From positions 310,001 through 374,000 of the forward strand of contig CANMWG010000001.1 of the NCBI GenBank assembly GCA_947501555.1: DNA of 64,000 bases, given 5' to 3'. Each line of letters starts with the position of its first letter. The stretch's first letter is position 1. Position numbers and translations under genes: made by a program. This document shows, piece by piece, positions 57,757-64,000 of this stretch. The DNA comes from an uncultured Paracoccaceae bacterium. GTDB lineage: Bacteria > Pseudomonadota > Alphaproteobacteria > Rhodobacterales > Rhodobacteraceae. The notes under the pieces are model-generated. The model was not told the origin of the DNA. It did no database searches and saw only the letters and a list, made by a program, of their open reading frames with translations.

Positions 57757-59340
57757 TCAGCTTGTGACCCACATTTTCATTGGGCCGTAGAAGTTCATCA
57801 GCTCAAAGCCTTTGCTTGGGCCCCAGCCCGCAACGTCATCAGACACAGCGTCGATGAAGTTGTTGAACATCGGACAGATCAGACCGCCTTCTTCATGGAC
57901 GATCATACCCATATCCGCGTACATTTGGGTCCTGTTCGCGGCGTCCAATTCAGCCCGCGCGGCGAACAGCAACTGGTCGAATTGTTCATTGAAGAAGCGT
58001 GTGTCGTTCCAGTCTGCCGTGGACAGGTAAGCGGTAGAATACATCGCATCTTGCGTCGCCCGTCCGCCCCAATAGCTTGTGCAGAACGGCTGGTTGTTCC
58101 AAACCTCTGACCAGTACCCGTCACTGGGCTCGCGGCTGATATCCAGCGTGATCCCCGCAGCGGCGGCACTTTGCTGGAACAGCTGTGCCGCATCCGGTGC
58201 ACCAGGGAATGAGTTATCGGAGGTCCGCAACAGGATGCTGCCGTCATGGCCTGAGGCGTTGTAGTGGAAGGCTGCCTTGTCGGGATCATAGGACCGCTGC
58301 TCTAATTCGCTGAAGAACGGATATGAGGCGTTGATTGGCGTGTCATTCCCGATGCTGCCGTTTCCGAACAGGATCTTTTCGACCATCTCTTCGCGGTTCA
58401 TGGCGTATTTCAACGCGAGGCGCAGATCTTTGTTGTCATAGGGGGCCGTGTTGGCGTGCATGATGAACACATAATGACCCGCACTTGGGACAGAATGCAC
58501 TTCGACACCTGCCATCCGGCTGACCAGTGATGCCACTTTCGGAGGCACCCGGTTGACCATATGCACTTGGCCTGATTGCAACGCGGCCACCCGTGCCGTG
58601 TCATCGTTGATCACAGTCATCTCGATGCTAGCTGCATGGCCAAGATCGGGGTCCCAGTAGTTGGGGTTCTTTTCTGCAACGAACCGCACGCCCATCTCGA
58701 CGCTTTGCAGCACATATGGCCCGGTGCCGATTGCCGCGGTCGGATCGTCTTTACCGCCGTTTGGCTGGATCATCAGGTGATAATCTGACAGCAAGAACGG
58801 CAGATCCGCGTTCGGGCTGTCGAGTTCGATGATGAATGCGTCGCCTTCAGCGCGCATGGCGCTAATGCTGGTCAAGAGCCCAAGAGCACCAGAGGTCGAA
58901 TCCTCATTTGCGTGCCGTTCGAGCGTGGCCAAGACGTCCTCGGCGGTCAGTGTCTGACCATTAGAGAAGGTCACGCCATTGCGGATTTTGAATGTCCAGG
59001 TTGTGGCGTCAGCCGAGGCTTCGAATTCGGTGGCCAAACGCATTTCAAGCCCGCCATCAGGTGCCAGCTCAACAAGCGGTTCACCCCAAAGGCGGTTGAC
59101 CATCGCAGCGGTTGAGTTCGCGGCCAATGCCGGATCGAGGCTGTCTGTTGAGGCCCCGCCTTGCATGGCCACCTTGATGGTGCCGCCCTTGATTGCGCCT
59201 TGCGCCATCACAGCGCTGGACAGCAGAGTATTTGCCGTTGCTGCGGAAAACCCCAATGCGCCCGCGCGCCCCAGGAAGCTGCGCCGGTCAAGGCGTTTGC
59301 GGGCCACTTGTTGGCTGAGATACTTCAGTTCGTCGTTCAT
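57757..59340 (-). CDS. ABC transporter substrate-binding protein (SBP_bac_5), Tat signal
   Basis: N-terminal RRSFLGRAGALGFSAA; family-5 SBP sequence features. Confidence 0.92.
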   Translation of the reverse strand: MNDELKYLSQQVARKRLDRRSFLGRAGALGFSAATANTLLSSAVMAQGAIKGGTIKVAMQGGASTDSLDPALAANSTAAMVNRLWGEPLVELAPDGGLEMRLATEFEASADATTWTFKIRNGVTFSNGQTLTAEDVLATLERHANEDSTSGALGLLTSISAMRAEGDAFIIELDSPNADLPFLLSDYHLMIQPNGGKDDPTAAIGTGPYVLQSVEMGVRFVAEKNPNYWDPDLGHAASIEMTVINDDTARVAALQSGQVHMVNRVPPKVASLVSRMAGVEVHSVPSAGHYVFIMHANTAPYDNKDLRLALKYAMNREEMVEKILFGNGSIGNDTPINASYPFFSELEQRSYDPDKAAFHYNASGHDGSILLRTSDNSFPGAPDAAQLFQQSAAAAGITLDISREPSDGYWSEVWNNQPFCTSYWGGRATQDAMYSTAYLSTADWNDTRFFNEQFDQLLFAARAELDAANRTQMYADMGMIVHEEGGLICPMFNNFIDAVSDDVAGWGPSKGFELMNFYGPMKMWVTS

Positions 59341-59344
59341 TATG

Positions 59345-61393
59345 TTACTCCATCCTGTCCTGATGTTTATTTTGTTTTGCGGCTGTTTGCCTGTCTACAC
59401 TGTCGTAAAAGGATCGCTGATAAATGCAGTGCTTCCCTTCAAATGCCTGAAAATTAACTGTTACATAGTAGGTGTTTGCGTCGCTATGCATCGCCATCTC
59501 GACACGTGTGGTTGCGGCGAAATCATCGCGGGAAATGGATCGATCCCAAGTGATTTCGGCTTTCGGGGTCGTGATGTCGGCCTCATTGATTGACCAAACC
59601 TCCTCGACTGCGCTTGTTGTCTTTAATCCGTGGTCAAGATGTTCTGTTTCACCATGATCCGCAGTGATCACGAGTTGATGCCCCCCGTCAACCAATCGCA
59701 TCTCTTTCGTCTCATTTGGGTTGCGGGTCCGGGTTTCGGCTGGTGTATCATCAGGTTCGAGTGGTGGACAGTCCCAATCCAGTCCGGCGGCATCCTTCAA
59801 TTGAGGCAGGTCCAGCTGGACATCGGAGAAAGATAGTTCAACTTGCCCAGGCTCTGGCCAGATGAAAGGCCAGTAAGACGCTGAAATTGCGAGCCGAATA
59901 CGGTGCCCCTTTGGGACAGTATAGGCGGCCTGATCAAGTTGAAGCGTGACTTCGTAAGGGGTGCCGGGTGTGAGTGGTTCTGCGGTTTCAAAGCCATTCC
60001 GGAATGCGAGATTTAGAATGCCAAGACAAATCATTGTGGATGAGCCATCCGGTGCGACATCACACAGGCGCGCGATCATTTGCCCGTAGGGCTGATCCGA
60101 TGCCACATTGCAGCGCAGGACGCCAGCCCCAAGCAGCGCAAAATTGTCTTCGAGCGGCACCCCGTCAAAGCAGACGGACAGAGCGTCGTCAGATGCTTGG
60201 TTGTCAGGCAATTCCCCGGGGCCAAATCCAAAGGGGAAGAATTCGCCAAACATCTGTCCGCAGAGCGGATGGCTGGCAACTTTGACGGTGCCTTCAAAAG
60301 GCGTGTGCTGAGGTGCGATTTGCGGTGCGGGCCATTGCGGTAAACCGATCCAGCGCCCAGGGCGATGGTCATAGCTTGTTTTGGGCGCGATCCCATCCAT
60401 CAGGTAGACGCGATAGTCTGGATCGTCCTCAACACCATTATGCGCGCCTTTCAGCCATCGGTCCCACCAGCGCAATGCTTCGCTGAGGAAATTCATACGC
60501 GGCTCAGGCGAGGCGATATGGGGGTACTTGTGGTTCCACGGCCCAACAATAGCCTTGACCGGGCCGGAGGTTCCGCCCTCCAGAAGTTTCGCGGAGGTGT
60601 TGCGGTATCCGTCGTGCCAGCCGCTGATGCTAAGCACCGCGGCTTCGATTTTTGTGAAATCCTCGCAAACAGAGCCGTGCTGCCAATAGGCATCGCGGGA
60701 TGCATGGCGCAACCAATCGCTGATCAAGAAGGGTGTATTTTCGAGCCGATGAAGCCAGGTTTTGCGCCAGTCGGCACCGACCAACGCAGGATCAGGTGGC
60801 ATGGACATCCAGGACATGGCCGTTGCGGCCCACCCGACATTTTCGGTCAGCTGGCATCCGCCCTTGTAATGGATATCGTCATGGAACCGGTCGACACTGG
60901 AACACAGGCTGATGACAGCTTTCAGGGCAGGGGGCTGCCGTGCTGCAACTTGCAGGCTGTTGAAGCCACCCCACGAAATTCCCATCATCCCAACGGAGCC
61001 CGAACACCAGGTTTGCTCGGCGATCCAGCCAATGGTCTCTTCGATGTCCGACAGTTCCTGTTCTGAGTATTCGTCTTCAAACAAGCCATCGGAATCGCCA
61101 CATCCGCGCAAATCCACCCTTAGACAGACATAGCCATGCGGTGCCATCTGCGCATGGGTTGTTTCATCTCGTGCTGCCGTGCCATCGCGTTTGCGGTAGG
61201 GCAGCATTTCTAAGATCGCTGGAAGAGGATCATCTGCGGCAGTGTCCGGCATCCAGACCTTGGCGGACAAGGTCACACCATCGCGCATGGATATCCGCAA
61301 ATCATCAATAATTTTCACCGGTTGCAATTCGGTAGCCAGAACGAATCCCTCATTTTTCTCACGTGAGAAATTGCAGATTTCAATCGATGGCAC
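59345..61393 (-). CDS. CocE/NonD family hydrolase (X-Pro dipeptidyl-peptidase-like)
   Basis: Nucleophile motif GSVGMMGISWGGFNSLQVAA, RVDLRGCGDSDG; true start probably downstream of 61393. Confidence 0.88.
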   Translation of the reverse strand: MPSIEICNFSREKNEGFVLATELQPVKIIDDLRISMRDGVTLSAKVWMPDTAADDPLPAILEMLPYRKRDGTAARDETTHAQMAPHGYVCLRVDLRGCGDSDGLFEDEYSEQELSDIEETIGWIAEQTWCSGSVGMMGISWGGFNSLQVAARQPPALKAVISLCSSVDRFHDDIHYKGGCQLTENVGWAATAMSWMSMPPDPALVGADWRKTWLHRLENTPFLISDWLRHASRDAYWQHGSVCEDFTKIEAAVLSISGWHDGYRNTSAKLLEGGTSGPVKAIVGPWNHKYPHIASPEPRMNFLSEALRWWDRWLKGAHNGVEDDPDYRVYLMDGIAPKTSYDHRPGRWIGLPQWPAPQIAPQHTPFEGTVKVASHPLCGQMFGEFFPFGFGPGELPDNQASDDALSVCFDGVPLEDNFALLGAGVLRCNVASDQPYGQMIARLCDVAPDGSSTMICLGILNLAFRNGFETAEPLTPGTPYEVTLQLDQAAYTVPKGHRIRLAISASYWPFIWPEPGQVELSFSDVQLDLPQLKDAAGLDWDCPPLEPDDTPAETRTRNPNETKEMRLVDGGHQLVITADHGETEHLDHGLKTTSAVEEVWSINEADITTPKAEITWDRSISRDDFAATTRVEMAMHSDANTYYVTVNFQAFEGKHCIYQRSFYDSVDRQTAAKQNKHQDRME
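61355..61370. promoter_or_regulatory. Perfect 16-bp palindrome TTTCTCACGTGAGAAA, candidate operator
   Basis: Self-complementary over 16 bp, between divergent CocE/NonD and XRE genes. Confidence 0.65.
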
Positions 61394-61415
61394 TATAGAG
61401 TGATTATATGCTACT

Positions 61416-62240
61416 TTGCGCTATTTTAAGCCAATCGGAATGGACTTTATGCCAGACCTGCAAGACCGGAAAAACCTACCCGAAAATTTACAATTTCTTT
61501 GTAGGTTTCGTAAATCGCGATCCGTGGTCGCCAGAGAGATTGGCCTGAACAGACAACAGTTTGAGAAATATTTATCCGGGCGGGCGTTTCCGTCCAGTCA
61601 CGTGCGACAACGCATTGCCGCCTATTTCGGTATCTCGTTTGAAAGCCTGGTCCTCCCGCCCAAGACATTTCAAGAAGCTCAGGCTGATCTAGAGATTTTG
61701 GGCGCGGCAAACACTTTCGGACTTCCCGAGACCAGCACGCAAGAACTGGCTTTTCTGCGCCACTACGTGGGGGCCTTCCAAACCTATTTTCTAAACCCAG
61801 CCTGGCCCGGAAAAATCCAGGCTGGTGTGGTTTTCGTGAGAGAGGAAAACCGGCAAATTAGTACGATCTTTTACAACCGGACACGCGACCCGGACACGAA
61901 TGACCTGCATCGTTCCCGTTTGGATGGTCAACTGTTCTTGCGCGGTGAACGGTTGTTTCTGTTGGAAAAGACGCGGGGCACTGAAGACCGCATTTCTGAA
62001 ACGATCCTCTATCCGCCGCATCGCCACAGCGGAAAATACCTGACGGGTATGTCTTTCGGTGTGACTTGGCGGCCGTATAGGGTGCCCTTTGCGACACGGA
62101 CAATCTGGCGGCGATTACCTCAGGCAATGGCATTGCGCACCGTTTTGCAAAATTGCGGAATTCGCGATCCGGACCATAGGTCATTGGACCCCATTGTGAG
62201 AAAGTTCATGCGTGAAAATCTAGCGGCCTATACGATTTGA
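61416..62240 (+). CDS. XRE/HTH-domain transcriptional regulator
   Basis: LQFLCRFRKSRSVVAREIGLNRQQFEKYLSGRAFPSSHVRQRIAAYFGISFESL; start could be ATG 61440 or 61449. Confidence 0.85.
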   Translation: MRYFKPIGMDFMPDLQDRKNLPENLQFLCRFRKSRSVVAREIGLNRQQFEKYLSGRAFPSSHVRQRIAAYFGISFESLVLPPKTFQEAQADLEILGAANTFGLPETSTQELAFLRHYVGAFQTYFLNPAWPGKIQAGVVFVREENRQISTIFYNRTRDPDTNDLHRSRLDGQLFLRGERLFLLEKTRGTEDRISETILYPPHRHSGKYLTGMSFGVTWRPYRVPFATRTIWRRLPQAMALRTVLQNCGIRDPDHRSLDPIVRKFMRENLAAYTI

Positions 62241-62453
62241 GCCATGGCAATTGATACCGCAATGTTCGGTTTGGCCATGGAAAAAAGCTGCAGTCACGCT
62301 TTTCCAATTGCTCTCTTTGCGTCAGATCTGGACCTGGTATCCACCGGAGAGAAGCTTGCTTATAGTGGCGATATCCAAAGCGCTGAGTCGTCGATAAGTG
62401 GCAAATAGGGGGGTGGAAACTTTGCCCCGCAACAGTTTGAATGTACAAGAAAA

Positions 62454-63440
62454 ATGAAGATAGATAAGCACGCTAGACTTTCTGTTGCCCCAATGATGGA
62501 CTGGACGGATCGCCATTGCCGCTATCTGCACCGTCTGATGTCGCAGCACACGTTGCTCTATACCGAAATGGTCACCGCACCGGCTGTTATCCATGGTGAT
62601 CGTGACCGGTTGCTTGGGTTTGATCCCGCCGAACAGCCTGTTGCGCTGCAACTGGGGGGCTCTGACCCCGCACAATTGGCCCAAGCCGCCCGTATTGGTG
62701 CAGCGTTTGGCTATTGTGAGATCAACCTGAATTGCGGATGCCCGTCGGATCGTGTGCAGTCTGGTCGATTTGGTGCCATTTTGATGGAAGATGCCGCATT
62801 GGTCGCAAATTGCGTGTCAGCGATGCGGGACGCGGTGGATATCCCGGTGACTGTTAAGTGCCGGATTGGCGTCGATGACCAAGACCCGCAACAGGTTTTG
62901 CCCGACTTTCTTGCACGCGTTTCTGCTGCAGGCGTTGATCATTTTGCTATCCATGCACGCAAAGCTTGGTTGCAAGGCCTGAGCCCAAAGGAAAACCGCG
63001 ATATCCCGCCACTTGATCATGAATTGGTCGTGCAGATGAAGGGTCTATTTCCCCATCTGACGATTGCGATCAATGGCGGCATTGCATCGCTTGATGCGGC
63101 CGAGGCGTTCTTGGCCCAAGGTCTCGATAGCGTGATGATCGGGCGTGCGGCCTATCACACCCCAAGTGAGATTTTGTTGCAGGCTGACGCAAGGATATTC
63201 GGCGGTGGTACGCCGCGGACGGCCGCCGAGGTCGTGCATTTGATGTTGCCCTATATCGAGACCCATTTGGCCGCAGGCGGCCGCCTTGGCCAGATCACCC
63301 GCCATATGTTGGGGCTTTTTCAGGGCCAGCCTGGCGCACGCGGGTGGCGTAGGCACCTTTCTGAGAATGTCCATGCTGATGGGGCAGGGCCGCAGGTGGT
63401 ACTGGATGCGCTGGATCATGTCACCCGGGTCGCGGCGTAA
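62454..63440 (+). CDS. dusA: tRNA-dihydrouridine(20/20a) synthase
   Basis: SVAPMMDWTDRHCRYLHRLMSQHTLLYTEMVTAPAVIHGD, INLNCGCPSDRVQSGRFGAILM. Confidence 0.96.
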   Translation: MKIDKHARLSVAPMMDWTDRHCRYLHRLMSQHTLLYTEMVTAPAVIHGDRDRLLGFDPAEQPVALQLGGSDPAQLAQAARIGAAFGYCEINLNCGCPSDRVQSGRFGAILMEDAALVANCVSAMRDAVDIPVTVKCRIGVDDQDPQQVLPDFLARVSAAGVDHFAIHARKAWLQGLSPKENRDIPPLDHELVVQMKGLFPHLTIAINGGIASLDAAEAFLAQGLDSVMIGRAAYHTPSEILLQADARIFGGGTPRTAAEVVHLMLPYIETHLAAGGRLGQITRHMLGLFQGQPGARGWRRHLSENVHADGAGPQVVLDALDHVTRVAA

Positions 63441-63449
63441 GGGGCAGAT

Positions 63450-64000
63450 ATGGACGATATGCTTGTTATGGCCGCGCTCGGCGCGATGCTGCTGGTTTTG
63501 GGCGCTGCGTCCGGGGTTCTGGCTGGGCTATTAGGCGTCGGGGGCGGGATCATTCTGGTGCCTGCATTCCTGGTTGTTTTCACGGTCCTTGGCTTTGACA
63601 GTCCGGAAGTTATGCAGATGTGTCTGGCCACCTCACTGGCGACGATTGTGGTAACATCCGTCCGGTCGGTTCTGGCGCATGACAAGCGTGGCGCGGTGGA
63701 TTGGGTGGTTCTGAAGACCTGGGCGCCAGGGCTAGTGTTGGGGGCGCTCCTGGGTGTGTTGACGGCGTCAGTCCTGGGATCAGCCGTTTTACAGGTAATT
63801 TTTGCGATCCTGGCCGGCGTTGTCGGCGGCTACATGACGTTTGGGCGCCGGAACTGGCGGTTAGGGCGCCGCATGCCTGTGGGTGTTTTACGCGCCGCTT
63901 TGTCGGCGGTCACTGGTTTCTTGTCGGTCTTGCTGGGCATTGGGGGCGGGTCGTTTGGCGTGCCGATAATGTCCTTGCATAATGTTCCGATCCACAAAGC
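63450..64000 (+). CDS. Sulfite exporter TauE/SafE family protein (truncated by window end)
   Basis: MDDMLVMAALGAMLLVLGAASGVLAGLLGVGGGIILVPAFLVVF… open to the window edge; not in the ORF track because no stop is present. Confidence 0.85.
   Translation, partial: MDDMLVMAALGAMLLVLGAASGVLAGLLGVGGGIILVPAFLVVFTVLGFDSPEVMQMCLATSLATIVVTSVRSVLAHDKRGAVDWVVLKTWAPGLVLGALLGVLTASVLGSAVLQVIFAILAGVVGGYMTFGRRNWRLGRRMPVGVLRAALSAVTGFLSVLLGIGGGSFGVPIMSLHNVPIHK

Noticed and set aside
1-64000. CRISPR arrays, tRNA/rRNA genes, prophage or defence islands
   Set aside because: No direct-repeat arrays, no cloverleaf or rRNA-like sequence noticed by eye, and no phage structural or known defence families among the ORFs; a tRNAscan/PADLOC run would be definitive

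Overview
This 64 kb window looks like a chromosomal segment of a marine Rhodobacteraceae (Roseobacter-group) bacterium; that is inferred from gene content only. I see no CRISPR array, rRNA, tRNA or intact mobile element. Main blocks: (1) a D-xylose operon (ROK regulator, xylFHGBA) followed by two uncharacterised genes and a glycerate kinase, bracketed by two paralogous di-heme MauG/CCP-type peroxidases and a CRTAC1-like FG-GAP/ASPIC protein. (2) A compact operon of SsuD-like LLM monooxygenase, aldo/keto reductase, flavin reductase and TRAP transporter, divergent from a GntR regulator and a Gfo/Idh/MocA oxidoreductase. Its enzyme set matches an oxidative sulfoquinovose (sulfo-SMO) pathway and is the best candidate for an incompletely described system here. 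(3) A roughly 26 kb methylated-amine and methylated-sulfur region: tdm (DUF1989-GcvT fusion), a DddL-type DMSP lyase, tmm, eutBC, gmaS, mgsCBA, amt plus a 56-aa membrane ORF missing from the ORF track, dmmDABC, two regulators, mgdABCD (sarcosine-oxidase-like) and purU. (4) A peptide-type ABC transporter with a CocE/NonD hydrolase and divergent XRE regulator, then dusA and a partial TauE/SafE gene. Also seen: a decayed IS5-like transposase remnant, an N-terminally truncated NUDIX gene, two sORFs missing from the ORF track, and several clear inverted repeats and hairpins. All family calls come from reading motifs and overall sequence; no database search was run.
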